NCBI RefSeq assembly: GCF_020169415.1
Contig: NZ_JAIULG010000013.1
Span: forward strand, 1 to 64,000
Reading direction: 5' to 3'
Length of the DNA: 64,000 bases
From: Tsukamurella sp. M9C
GTDB lineage: Bacteria > Actinomycetota > Actinomycetes > Mycobacteriales > Mycobacteriaceae
The first letter of the stretch is position 1. Every line of letters begins with the position of its first letter. The notes under the pieces are model-generated. The model saw nothing but the letters and a program-made list of their open reading frames with translations, did no database searches and was not told the origin of the DNA. A program made the position numbers and the translations under genes. Shown here one piece after another: positions 30,450 to 40,404 of this stretch.

Positions 30450-31953
30450 AGCGGCGGATCACGACTGCGATGAGCAGTGCCAGAACCGACATGAGCACGA
30501 GATCGATGGTCGCGACCGTGTGCAAGCCCGTCGTGAACGCCTCGCGCGCTGCCGCGATCAGCTCGCCGCCGGCGGCGGGCGGCATGAGATCGGCTGCCAC
30601 AAACGCACCGGACAGAGTCTCCGAAGCACGTGCTGCCACCTCGGCCGGGACCTCCGTCACCGACACGTCGGACAGGCGGCCGCGGTAGACGACCGCAGCG
30701 GCACTGCCGAGGATCGCGACGCCCAGCGCTCCACCCAGTTCCGGCGCCGTCTCGGACAGCGCGGAAGCCTGCCCCGCACGGGCGACGGGCACGGCTCCGA
30801 CGACGAGGTCGGTGGACAGTGTCATCATCGCCCCCAGGCCCAGTGAGACGATCACCGAACCGACGACCGGAAGCATCGCTCCGCCAGCGGGGTCCACGCG
30901 CATCAGCACCGCGAAGCCCCCGGCGGCGACGAGGAGCCCGGCGACCACGACGTTGCCGGGCGGCCAACGTCGTGCCGCGACCGGCGCGGCCGTCGCCGCT
31001 GCGAGCACCCCGAGCGCGGCGGGGACGGTCCAGAGCCCGGCGGCGAGCGGGGAAAGCCCGAGGACCAGTTGCAGATACTGGGCGAGGAGGAAGTTCGTGC
31101 CGAACAGGGCGAAGATTCCGAGCAGCAGGGTGACGATCGCGAGCCGGAACCGCCTGGAACGGAACAGGGTCAGATCCACCAGCGGATCGTCGATTCGCCG
31201 CTGGCGCCGGAGGAAGACTCCGGCCGCGACCACGCCGAGGCCGAGCGTCACGGTCGCCGGCAGACGGATACCGTTCTCCGCCATCTCCTTCAGACCGAGA
31301 ATGACCGACAGGACGGCGACCAGAGACAACGCGACACTGAGGAGATCCACGCACCCCGCCCCCTGCGAGCGTCCTTCGGGAAGGACGAACGGGCCGATCA
31401 CGAGGAGGGCGAGCACCAACGGCACCACGGTCAGGAAGGTCGCACCCCACCAGAAGTGCTCGAGAACCCAACCGCCGATCAGGGGACCCACCGCGGTGCC
31501 TCCGGCGACGCTCGCGATCACGGCGCCCACGGCCGACGTCCGTTGGCGTGGATCAGCGAACATCGTCGCGACGAGTGCGAGCGCCGTCGGCATCAGAGTC
31601 GCGCCCATCACCCCGAGCAGCGCCCTGCCGGCGATGAGCGCCTCAACACTCGGCGCGTACGCGGCGAGGACCGATACCGCTCCGAATCCCGCGGCACCGA
31701 ACAGGAGCAGCCGACGACGACCGACCCGGTCACCCAATGCCCCCATGGCCATCAACGACCCCGCGAGCAGGAAACCGTAGACGTCCACGAGCCAGAGGGA
31801 CTGAGAGGCCGAAGGGCCGAGATCCCGCGCGATCGCCGGCAGGGCGAGATTGGGCAGGGTGAGCTCGAGCGACGCCACCGACGTCGGCAGGACCAGCACC
31901 GCGAGCCCCGCCCACTGCTTCCGCCCCGCTCGCGCCGGTGCGACATTCGTCAT
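30448..31953 (-). CDS. MFS efflux transporter, DHA2 (14-TMS) type
   Basis: A 501-residue drug:proton antiporter with about 14 hydrophobic segments. MFS motif A is GALGDRVGRRRLLLFGAAGF, and GRALLGVMGATLMPTALALV marks the DHA2/EmrB-QacA group. The helix-1 motif usually reading LDxTIVNVALP is here LELTLPNLALPAI, so the normal acidic residue is one position changed. Likely exports hydrophobic compounds across the inner membrane. Start ATG at 31953. It is the last gene of the accessory block and lies 51 bases upstream of the aroB stop. Confidence 0.9.
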   Translation of the reverse strand: MTNVAPARAGRKQWAGLAVLVLPTSVASLELTLPNLALPAIARDLGPSASQSLWLVDVYGFLLAGSLMAMGALGDRVGRRRLLLFGAAGFGAVSVLAAYAPSVEALIAGRALLGVMGATLMPTALALVATMFADPRQRTSAVGAVIASVAGGTAVGPLIGGWVLEHFWWGATFLTVVPLVLALLVIGPFVLPEGRSQGAGCVDLLSVALSLVAVLSVILGLKEMAENGIRLPATVTLGLGVVAAGVFLRRQRRIDDPLVDLTLFRSRRFRLAIVTLLLGIFALFGTNFLLAQYLQLVLGLSPLAAGLWTVPAALGVLAAATAAPVAARRWPPGNVVVAGLLVAAGGFAVLMRVDPAGGAMLPVVGSVIVSLGLGAMMTLSTDLVVGAVPVARAGQASALSETAPELGGALGVAILGSAAAVVYRGRLSDVSVTEVPAEVAARASETLSGAFVAADLMPPAAGGELIAAAREAFTTGLHTVATIDLVLMSVLALLIAVVIRR

Positions 31954-32004
31954 GCGGCCACGCTAAGACCACAACGACGGTTGAGGTCAACTGCGCAGCA
32001 GCGC

Positions 32005-33117
<1,113 letters not shown>

Positions 33118-33120
33118 CTA

Positions 33121-33738
33121 CTACTCCGATCGATTCTTGGCGGACGTGCGGAGGACGGTGGGCAGCTTCGGCCAGGGGCCGCGGCGTTCCCGCCCGGGTG
33201 CGGTGTCCTTGAGGCGCCGCTGCACCTGCCGGACGACGGACGACGGTGCGCGCCCCACGGTGGAGACGCGGATCGTCGCGAGTTCACGGTAGATCGGCGT
33301 GCGCCGCGCCATCAGGGCGCGGTACGCCGCGGCGGGGTCGTCGCCCTTGAGGAGCGGGCGGTTCGACGCGGCCGGGCTGACGGTCCGCCGGATCCCCTCC
33401 TCCTCGGTCAGTTCGAGGTAGACCACCTGGTGCCGGCGCAGCAGCGTACGGGTGGTCTCGGAGAGAACGGCGCCGCCGCCGAGCGAGACGACGCCGGGAT
33501 GGTGCGCGACCACGTCGGCCACGACCTCCTCCTCGATGGCGCGGAAGGCGGGCTCGCCGTCGCCGGCGAAGATCTGCGGAATGGTGCGGCCCTCGCGGCG
33601 CTCGATCTCCTCGTCGATGTCGAGGAACTCCACCCGGAGGGCGCGCGCGAGCCGACGGCCGATGGTCGTCTTCCCCGCCCCGGGCGGGCCGATCAGGATC
33701 GCCGCGGGCCCCGGCTCGCGGCCGGGCGCGGTGCCCAT
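33121..33738 (-). CDS. aroK: Shikimate kinase
   Basis: A 205-residue kinase phosphorylating shikimate. P-loop GPPGAGKTTIGRRLA, shikimate-binding FLDIDEEIERREGRTI, and VSLGGGAVLS are visible. The C-terminus is about 30 residues longer than common AroK, being basic (RLKDTAPGRERRGPWP). The ATG overlaps the aroC stop by one base (TGATG). Confidence 0.96.
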   Translation of the reverse strand: MGTAPGREPGPAAILIGPPGAGKTTIGRRLARALRVEFLDIDEEIERREGRTIPQIFAGDGEPAFRAIEEEVVADVVAHHPGVVSLGGGAVLSETTRTLLRRHQVVYLELTEEEGIRRTVSPAASNRPLLKGDDPAAAYRALMARRTPIYRELATIRVSTVGRAPSSVVRQVQRRLKDTAPGRERRGPWPKLPTVLRTSAKNRSE

Positions 33739-34952
33739 CAGATCGCCTCGGGCGTCACCCGCTGCAACCGCGCCGCCACCTGCTCGGAGTACCGCTCGAA
33801 GTTGCTGCGGGTCTCGTCGAGGCTGTCGCCGCCGAACTTCTCGAGCGCCGCCTGGGCCACGACGAGCGCCACCATGGCCTCGGCCACGACGCCGGCGGCG
33901 GGCACGGCGCAGACGTCGCTGCGCTGGTGGATCGCCACGGCCTCGGTACCGGTCTGCATGTCGATGGTGCGCAGCGCGCGCGGCACCGTGGAGATCGGCT
34001 TCATCGCCGCGCGGACGCGCAGCTCCTCACCGTTGGTCATGCCGCCCTCGACGCCGCCCGCGCGGTTGGTCGAGCGGAGCACGCCGCCCTTGTCGGGCAG
34101 CATCTCGTCGTGCGCGGCGCTGCCGCGGCGGCGGGCGGTCTCGAAGCCGTCGCCGACCTCGACGCCCTTGATCGCCTGGATGCCCATGAGCGCGGCCGCG
34201 AGGCGCGCGTCGAGGCGGCTCTCCCCGGACGCGACGGAGCCGATGCCCACCGGCAGGCCCGTGACCACGACCTCGACGACGCCGCCGAGGGTGTCGCCGT
34301 CCTTCTTGGCGGCCTCGATCTCGGCGATCATCGACTGCTCGGCGGCCTCGTCGAAGGCCCGCACGGGCGAGGCGTCGATCTTCTCGAGGTCGTCGCCCGA
34401 CGGGGTCGGCCCGACGTAGGGCTCGGACGCTCCGATGGAGATGACGTGGCTGACCACCTCGGCGCCGAAGGCCTGGCGCAGGAAGTTCCGGGCGACGGTA
34501 CCGGCGGCGACGCGGGCGGCCGTCTCGCGGGCGCTGGCGCGCTCGAGGACGGGACGGGCGTCGTCGAAGCCGTACTTCAGCATCCCCGAGTAGTCGGCGT
34601 GACCGGGGCGCGGCCGGGTGAGCGGCGCGTTGCGGGCCATGCCGTCGAGCAGCTCCTGGTCGACGGGGTCGGCCGACATGACCTGCTCCCACTTGGGCCA
34701 CTCGGTGTTGCCGATCTCGATGGCGACGGGACCCGCCTGGGTACGGCCGTGCCGGACACCACCGAGGATGGTGACCTTGTCGGCCTCGAACTTCATCCGC
34801 GCACCCCGGCCGTAGCCGAGGCGTCGCCGCGCCAACTGGGCGGCGATGTCCGACGACGTGACCTCGACGCCCGCGACCATGCCCTCCATGAGGGCCACGA
34901 GGGCGGGGCCGTGCGATTCTCCTGCGGTTATCCAGCGCAACACGCGTCCCAT
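33738..34952 (-). CDS. aroC: Chorismate synthase
   Basis: A 404-residue FMN-dependent enzyme making chorismate from EPSP. Signatures: [35 protein letters not shown] and [19 protein letters not shown]. The ATG at 34952 (or the one three bases earlier at 34955) is chosen because family similarity begins at MGRVLRW; the open frame to 35072 is unlike the family. First gene of the aro operon. Confidence 0.96.
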   Translation of the reverse strand: MGRVLRWITAGESHGPALVALMEGMVAGVEVTSSDIAAQLARRRLGYGRGARMKFEADKVTILGGVRHGRTQAGPVAIEIGNTEWPKWEQVMSADPVDQELLDGMARNAPLTRPRPGHADYSGMLKYGFDDARPVLERASARETAARVAAGTVARNFLRQAFGAEVVSHVISIGASEPYVGPTPSGDDLEKIDASPVRAFDEAAEQSMIAEIEAAKKDGDTLGGVVEVVVTGLPVGIGSVASGESRLDARLAAALMGIQAIKGVEVGDGFETARRRGSAAHDEMLPDKGGVLRSTNRAGGVEGGMTNGEELRVRAAMKPISTVPRALRTIDMQTGTEAVAIHQRSDVCAVPAAGVVAEAMVALVVAQAALEKFGGDSLDETRSNFERYSEQVAARLQRVTPEAI

Positions 34953-35023
34953 CATCCCAGATCGACCCGCCGGACCGTGAGTTCGGGTGGCCGAAATCTC
35001 GGTCGCAGGGTAGGGTGAACTCC

Positions 35024-35275
35024 ATGACCACCGTCGCCGCATCCTCGACTTCCGACCTCCGTGCCGCAGCACAGCGGTCCACCGTCGACGTTTTCGGTGT
35101 CGCGTGGCCCCGCTACAAGGCCGAGGCGCTGGTCGCCGCGCTGGTCGTGCTCGCCCTGGGCGTCGTACTCACGCTCGCCACGGGTGCGGCCTCATTCGCG
35201 CCCGCCGTGCTCGCCGCGGCCGGAGTCGGCGTCGCGGTGTGGTGGGCGGCGCGCGCAGTCCACGCCCGCGCGTAA
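35024..35275 (+). CDS. Small membrane protein
   Basis: An 83-residue protein with a polar N-terminus (about 1-33) and two adjacent hydrophobic segments (about 37-57, [20 protein letters not shown]; and 60-78, [19 protein letters not shown]), giving a two-pass inner-membrane protein. No known domain. The ATG at 35024 has AGGGTGA six bases upstream; a GTG at 35015 is a weaker choice. It is divergent from aroC and precedes the iron-uptake genes. Confidence 0.7.
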   Translation: MTTVAASSTSDLRAAAQRSTVDVFGVAWPRYKAEALVAALVVLALGVVLTLATGAASFAPAVLAAAGVGVAVWWAARAVHARA

Positions 35276-35314
35276 CTGCACCTCCGGCGCCTTGCGCCTC
35301 GACCGCCTCCCCCC

Positions 35315-35333
35315 TTAGGATCGCCTAACCAAA
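35315..35333. promoter_or_regulatory. IdeR/DtxR-type iron box
   Basis: TTAGGATCGCCTAACCAAA matches 15 of 19 bases of the IdeR consensus TTAGGTTAGGCTAACCTAA. It overlaps a possible -10 (TAGGAT, 35316-35321) and ends 24 bases before the siderophore-binding lipoprotein start, so iron-loaded IdeR should shut this operon off. Confidence 0.8.
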
Positions 35334-35357
35334 CCGGTCCTCATCACGGGAGTCGTC

Positions 35358-36332
35358 GTGCCACGAACGCTGCGCAGCCGCCGCTCCTTCCTGCACTTCG
35401 CGGGGGCGGGCGCCGTCGCAGCGACGCTGGGCACCGCCGCCTGCGGGAGCACTGACTCGTCGGGGTCCGGGGCGCCGACCGTCGACGTCCGGTACCTCGA
35501 CCTGTCCTTCGCCGTCCCTCGCGAGCCGAAGCGGGTCGTGGTCATGGAGGGCCGCGGCGACCTGGAGTTCGCCCTGCTCGCGGGCTATCCCGTCGTGGCC
35601 ACCGCGAACGCCTACGACCAGGGGAAGCGGCCGTCGGGGCAGTTCGCCGGCAGGCTCGGCGACGACGTGACGATCCTCTCCCCCGCCGCCGGGGCGCGTC
35701 CCACGGCCGAAGAGGTGCTGATCCACGCGCCGGACCTGGTGGTGATGCGCGCCAACGCCTACCGCGGCGACTGGTACAACAACTCCCAGCTCTCCGGCGC
35801 CACCGCGATCCTGGCCGTCGAGGTGAACCGCCCGCAGTGGCGCGAGGACATGAACGCACAGCTCGCCGCCGTCGGTCGCACGGCGAACGCGCAGCAGTAC
35901 GTCGCCGATTACGACGCGAAGGTCGCGGCGACCAAGCGGGACCTCGCCGGGACGCTCGCGGGCAAGCGGATCGCGATGGTGACCACGACCGGGAGCAAGG
36001 CCCGCGGCACCGTCCTGGTGTGGGCGCAGACCTTCGGTACCGCGATCGGGCGCGAGATCGGCATGGACGTCCTCTTCGGCGACCGGCAGGTCGACCCGTC
36101 GAAGGGCTCCTTCGAGGCGAGCCTCGAGAACCTCGACGTGCTCGCCGGCGCCGACCTGATCCTCCACCAGGACACCGACGGATCCATCGCGGACGTCAAG
36201 ACCTGGCGCACGCTCCCCGCGGTCCAGGCGGGCCGCGTGGCGAAGCTGAACCCGCAGTACAACAACGGCCTCGTCCTGACCGCGTCCGCGCTGGTCGACG
36301 ACCTGGCCGCGGCCGCGCAGTCGCTGCGCTGA
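35358..36332 (+). CDS. Iron-siderophore-binding lipoprotein
   Basis: A 324-residue substrate-binding protein of the FecB/FepB type (two-lobe periplasmic-binding fold). The signal has a twin-arginine start (RSRRSFLHFAG) and a lipobox (TAAC, Cys about residue 32), so it may be Tat-exported and lipid-anchored outside the membrane. Core features: REPKRVVVMEGRGDLEFALL and HAPDLVVMRANAY. Starts with GTG at 35358 after GGGAG. No permease or ATPase gene is adjacent; the next gene encodes a siderophore-interacting reductase. Iron-regulated by the box upstream. Confidence 0.9.
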   Translation: MPRTLRSRRSFLHFAGAGAVAATLGTAACGSTDSSGSGAPTVDVRYLDLSFAVPREPKRVVVMEGRGDLEFALLAGYPVVATANAYDQGKRPSGQFAGRLGDDVTILSPAAGARPTAEEVLIHAPDLVVMRANAYRGDWYNNSQLSGATAILAVEVNRPQWREDMNAQLAAVGRTANAQQYVADYDAKVAATKRDLAGTLAGKRIAMVTTTGSKARGTVLVWAQTFGTAIGREIGMDVLFGDRQVDPSKGSFEASLENLDVLAGADLILHQDTDGSIADVKTWRTLPAVQAGRVAKLNPQYNNGLVLTASALVDDLAAAAQSLR

Positions 36333-36348
36333 AAGGAGATCCGGACCG

Positions 36349-37230
36349 ATGGCCCGATTCGACGGGTACTACCAGGCGGAGGTCGTCGCGGCGCACCGCG
36401 TGACACCGAACATGGTCCGCGTGCGGTTCGGTGGGCCGGAGCTCGCGCAGTGGGTCAGCAGCGGCGACCCCGACGAACGCCTGACCATCGCGTTCCCCAG
36501 TCCGGGCAGGCGTACGCCCCCGCGCCCCCGGATCGCCGGCGGCGCCTGGCACTTCGACGACGCCGCCGCGCCCGAACAGCGCAGCTACACGGTCCGCCGG
36601 GTCGGAACGGGAACGCTCGACGTGGACTTCGTGGTGCACGAGGGCGGCGTCGCCGCCGAGTGGGCTATGCGAGCCGGGCCGGGCGACGCGGTCGGACTCT
36701 CCCAGGCGGGAGGCTGGTACCGCCGCCCCGCCGGCGTCACGTCCGTCTTCCTGGTCGGCGACGCGACCGCGCTCCCCGCGATCGGCCGGATCGCCGAGGA
36801 ACTCCCCGCTGACGTCCGCGCCCACGCGATCGTCGAGGTCGCCTCCGACGACGACGTCCAGGACCTGCCGTCGGCGGCGGACCTCACGACCACGTGGCTG
36901 ACGGGCAGCGGGATGGGCCGCGCACCGTCGGGCCTCCCCGATGCGGTCCGGAACCTCGCGCTCCCCGGCGACGGGGTGTACGTCTGGGCTGCCGCGGAGA
37001 CATCGGCCACGCGCGCGATCCGCAAGCACCTGCGGCACGAGCGCGGCCTGCCGAACGCGGCGATGACCGTGATCGGCTACTGGCGCACGCAGAAGGAGGC
37101 GTGGCTGCAGCGGTACGAGCCGGCGAGGCCCGGCCTCCGTCGACGACGGGACGCCCTCGAGGCCGCCGGCCTGTCCGGCCAGGATCTCATCGAGGCGTGG
37201 GACCAGGAGATGGAGCGCGCGGGCCTGTAG
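36349..37230 (+). CDS. Siderophore-interacting flavoprotein (ferric reductase)
   Basis: A 293-residue SIP/ViuB-type protein, which releases iron from ferric siderophores in the cytosol by reduction. The FAD-binding domain (about 1-130) has RRSYTVRR-type sequence (QRSYTVRRVG) and the NAD(P)H-binding SIP domain follows (SVFLVGDATALPAIGRIAEE, then VYVWAAAETSATRAIRKHLR). A strong AAAGGAG precedes the ATG. Sixteen bases after the binding-protein gene, so the two share the IdeR-controlled transcript. Confidence 0.93.
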   Translation: MARFDGYYQAEVVAAHRVTPNMVRVRFGGPELAQWVSSGDPDERLTIAFPSPGRRTPPRPRIAGGAWHFDDAAAPEQRSYTVRRVGTGTLDVDFVVHEGGVAAEWAMRAGPGDAVGLSQAGGWYRRPAGVTSVFLVGDATALPAIGRIAEELPADVRAHAIVEVASDDDVQDLPSAADLTTTWLTGSGMGRAPSGLPDAVRNLALPGDGVYVWAAAETSATRAIRKHLRHERGLPNAAMTVIGYWRTQKEAWLQRYEPARPGLRRRRDALEAAGLSGQDLIEAWDQEMERAGL

Positions 37231-37372
37231 ACCGCGGTCACGCCGCCCAGCACGGCCCTTGCCCCCGCGTTCGCCGCGGACGTACGGTCGAAGAACCGGC
37301 GGACCTCGTGAGGCGCCGCCGCCACACCCGCCGGTCGGCCCGTGACGACACGGACGAGAGCGGAGGTGCGCC

Positions 37373-38887
37373 GTGGACTCCCCCTCCCTCCTGGGCGCGC
37401 CCTCCCATGACTCCCCCGGCCGCGACCCCGCGTACTTCGCCGATCTGGGACTGGACCGCATCATCGCCGAGGCCGCGGCGCACGACCCGGACATCGCGCC
37501 CCTCTTCCGCGCCCCGGCCCCGACGGTGGCCGCCGCGCGGTACCGGCAGGACGTATGCCGGGTGCTGCGCCGGGACGCGCGCCTCACCACAGCGCTGCGC
37601 CGGTTCTGCGCGACGATGGCCGGGATGCGCGAGGCCGCATCGAACGCCGAGCGCCTGCGGCTGCGCCCCGAGCGCGACGCGTGGGCGCTCGACGGCGCCC
37701 GCCGCTACCTCGCCGCCGTCGCCGACCTCCGCGCGGCGCTCGCCGAGCCGACGGACCCGCCGGCGGCGGTGCGCGACCTGTTGGTCCACCTCGACGCGCT
37801 GTCGGACTCGCCCGGACATCGGGGGCTCGAGCGTGATGCGGCGGAGGTCACGGCGCTGATGGATGCGGTCGAGTACACCGTCCGGATCAAGAAGTCCGAC
37901 GTCCGCGTGGGCCGCTATCATGGCGAACCGGACTACGGCGCCGAGGTCGCCGCGGTCTTCGAGCGGTTCCGGGTCGACGGTGCCACCCGCCGCGCGGAGG
38001 ACGCCCCCGTCCGCCCCGGACTCGACGGCGTCGAGGCCGCCATCCTCACGGACGTCACCGCCCTGTTCCCCGAGGCGTTCGCCGCGCTCGCCCGGTTCCG
38101 AGAGCGGCGCGCCGGCTACGGCGACCCGGTCGTGACCGCGGCCGACCTCGAGATCCGCTGGTACCTCGGCTATCTGGACTTCGTCGCCCGCTCGGAGGCC
38201 GCCGGACTGCCGTTCACCCTCCCGACCATCGCCGACGATCCCGTCCTCGACGCGCGCGGCACCGTCGACCTCGCAATGGCGACCGACCTGCACCGCCGCG
38301 GAACGCCCGTCGTCGGCAACGACCTCCGGCTCGACGCGGACGAGCGCGTCCTCGTGGTGACCGGCCCCAACCACGGCGGGAAGACGGCGCTCGCGCGGGC
38401 CTTCGGCCAGATCCACCACCTGGCGGCGCTCGGCCTGCCCGTGCCCGGCACCGCGGCCGAGATCGGGCTCTTCGACGCGCTGTTCACGCAGTTCGAGCGC
38501 CCCGAATCCGCCGACGACCGGCACGGCAGGCTGGAGTCCGACATCGCGGGTATGCGCGAGATCCTCACCGCGGCCACCGATCGGAGCGTCGTGGTGATGA
38601 ACGAGACCTTCGCGTCGACCTCCCTGGAGGACGGGATCCGCCTCGGCTCCGCCGTCGTCCGCGGACTGGTGTCGACCGGGGCGCGCTGCGTCTACGTCAC
38701 CTTCGTCGACGAGATCGCCCTGCTCGGCGACGGGGTGGTGAGCATGACCGCCGACGTCCCCGCCGATCCCGCCGAGCGCACCTACCGGGTACGACGGGGC
38801 CGGCCGCAGGGGCCCGCCCACGCCGCGGCCCTCGCCCGCCGGCACGGCCTCGACGCCGAGACCCTGCGCCGCAGGATCGCGTCATGA
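37373..38887 (+). CDS. MutS-like ATPase A (no mismatch-recognition domain)
   Basis: A 504-residue protein: a helical region (about 1-300) that could match the MutS core/lever, and a C-terminal MutS-type ABC ATPase (about 300-504). Walker A is GPNHGGKT (331-338), where MutS has GPNMGGKS. Walker B reads VVVMNETFAST (Asn410, Glu411), where MutS has LxxMDEIGRGTST: the aspartate is Asn. The N-terminal mismatch-binding and connector domains of true MutS are absent. It starts with GTG at 37373, with GGAGG six bases upstream. It overlaps the next, paralogous gene by four bases (ATGA), suggesting a heterodimer. Role unknown; DNA or RNA branch structures are possible substrates. Confidence 0.85.
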   Translation: MDSPSLLGAPSHDSPGRDPAYFADLGLDRIIAEAAAHDPDIAPLFRAPAPTVAAARYRQDVCRVLRRDARLTTALRRFCATMAGMREAASNAERLRLRPERDAWALDGARRYLAAVADLRAALAEPTDPPAAVRDLLVHLDALSDSPGHRGLERDAAEVTALMDAVEYTVRIKKSDVRVGRYHGEPDYGAEVAAVFERFRVDGATRRAEDAPVRPGLDGVEAAILTDVTALFPEAFAALARFRERRAGYGDPVVTAADLEIRWYLGYLDFVARSEAAGLPFTLPTIADDPVLDARGTVDLAMATDLHRRGTPVVGNDLRLDADERVLVVTGPNHGGKTALARAFGQIHHLAALGLPVPGTAAEIGLFDALFTQFERPESADDRHGRLESDIAGMREILTAATDRSVVVMNETFASTSLEDGIRLGSAVVRGLVSTGARCVYVTFVDEIALLGDGVVSMTADVPADPAERTYRVRRGRPQGPAHAAALARRHGLDAETLRRRIAS

Positions 38888-40368
38888 GGACGCGCCTGCT
38901 GTGCCGCGACCGGGATCTGCACGACACCCCGGCGGCGCCTCCGCGCTCCGAGGAGCTGCGCCGCAACCTCGGGCTGGACCGCCTGCTTCCGGTCATGGCC
39001 GCCGGCGACGACGCGCTGTACCGCGTCGCGGAGAGCCTGTTGCTCGGCGACGTCGCCTCCGCGGCGGACATCCGCTACCGGCACGAGGTCCTGCGGGACT
39101 GCCTCGTCCACCCCGACGCGGTCGACGAGCTGCGCCGGATCGCAGCAGCCGCGGTCGAACGGGAGCGGCACAACTACTTCGGGCTCTTCACCCGCGCGAC
39201 GCCCGACAAGGTGCTCTACCGCTCCCTCGACGTGCTGGACATGTTCGTGGACGCGTTCGCCGAGCTGCGGGCGGCCTGCGACCGGTGGCGCGGCGGCTTC
39301 TCCTCGGCGGGCTTCGACGCCTTCTTCACGTGCATCGCGACCGAGCTCGACGACGAGTACCTGGCGACGGTGCGGGCGCACCTCAAGGAGCTCCGGTTCG
39401 CGAAGGGAGAACTGATCAGCGTGCGCCTCGGGGCCGGGGCGCACGGAACGGATCACGTGCTGCGCCACCCGGACCACTCGACGTGGCGCCGCCTGCGCGG
39501 ACGGGACGGAACGATCGACCTCGACGTCGACGACCCCGCCGCCGCGGAGGCCCTGGCCGTGCTGGCGGGCCGCGGCATCCGGACGGCCGCGGACGCCGTC
39601 GCGCAGGCGGCGGAACACGTGGCCGCGTACTTCCGGACCATCGCCGACGAGCTCGGCTTCTACCGCGCCGTCATGAACCTCCTCGCCGCCCTCGACGAGC
39701 GCGGCGCGCCCTGGTGCCTGCCCGAGCCGGCGGCGCGGGGCCTGACCTGCCGCGGGCTCTACCACCCCGTGCTCGCCCTCGAGGCCCGGGAGCCGGCGGT
39801 CGGGAACGACATCGACACCGAGGACGCGGCGGTCACGATGATCACCGGCGCGAATCACGGCGGGAAGACCACGCTGCTGCGGAGCATCGGGACAGCGCAG
39901 CTCATGCTGCGCTGCGGCATGCCGGTCCCCGCGCGCGAGTACCGCGGCGCCGTCCACCCCCAGGTGCTCACCCATTTCGGCGGCGAGGAGCGCGAGGGCG
40001 GAGACACCGCCGGGCGGCTCGAGGAGGAGCTGGGGCGCATGAGCGCGATCGCCGACGTGATCCGCCCCGGCGCGCTGCTGCTCTGCAACGAATCGCTCGC
40101 GTCGACGAACGAACGCGAGGGCGCGGCACTGGCGCGGCAGATCGTCGAGACCATGCGGGACTGCGGGATCACCGTCGTGTACGTGACCCACATGTACGAG
40201 CTCGCGCGCGGTCTCGCCGACGCGGCAGATCCGCGGCACGCCTTCCTCCGCGCCGAACGCCTCGACTCCGGCGACCGCACCTTCCGGGTGCTACCCGGCC
40301 GCCCCCTCCCGACCAGTCACGGAGAGGACCTGTTCCAGCGGATCTTCGGCGCCGGAGCGGGAGTCTGA
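38884..40368 (+). CDS. MutS-like ATPase B (no mismatch-recognition domain)
   Basis: A 494-residue paralogue of the upstream gene product with the same layout. Helical part about 1-290; ATPase about 290-494 with Walker A GANHGGKT (322-329) and Walker B LLLCNESLAST (Asn402, Glu403). The same Asp-to-Asn change occurs in both proteins, so it is a family trait rather than decay. Its signature region (ASTNEREG) differs from protein A (ASTSLEDG). The N-terminal region has HNYFGLFTRATPDKVLYRSL. Coupled translation with gene A supports a two-subunit ATPase. Actinobacteria of this group usually have no MutS or MutL and use NucS instead, so general mismatch repair is unlikely. Confidence 0.85.
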   Translation: MRTRLLCRDRDLHDTPAAPPRSEELRRNLGLDRLLPVMAAGDDALYRVAESLLLGDVASAADIRYRHEVLRDCLVHPDAVDELRRIAAAAVERERHNYFGLFTRATPDKVLYRSLDVLDMFVDAFAELRAACDRWRGGFSSAGFDAFFTCIATELDDEYLATVRAHLKELRFAKGELISVRLGAGAHGTDHVLRHPDHSTWRRLRGRDGTIDLDVDDPAAAEALAVLAGRGIRTAADAVAQAAEHVAAYFRTIADELGFYRAVMNLLAALDERGAPWCLPEPAARGLTCRGLYHPVLALEAREPAVGNDIDTEDAAVTMITGANHGGKTTLLRSIGTAQLMLRCGMPVPAREYRGAVHPQVLTHFGGEEREGGDTAGRLEEELGRMSAIADVIRPGALLLCNESLASTNEREGAALARQIVETMRDCGITVVYVTHMYELARGLADAADPRHAFLRAERLDSGDRTFRVLPGRPLPTSHGEDLFQRIFGAGAGV

Positions 40369-40389
40369 CGCGGCGAGCGCGGCCGCGTC
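40367..40389. terminator. Hairpin between MutS-like gene B and dnaE1
   Basis: GACGCGGC-gagcgcg-GCCGCGTC is a perfect eight-pair stem with a seven-base loop that begins in the stop codon of MutS-like gene B and faces the convergent dnaE1 stop at 40405. No T-tract follows; it may act as a bidirectional terminator or 3'-end stabiliser. Confidence 0.5.
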
Positions 40390-40404
40390 CACGTCAGGAG
40401 AGGG

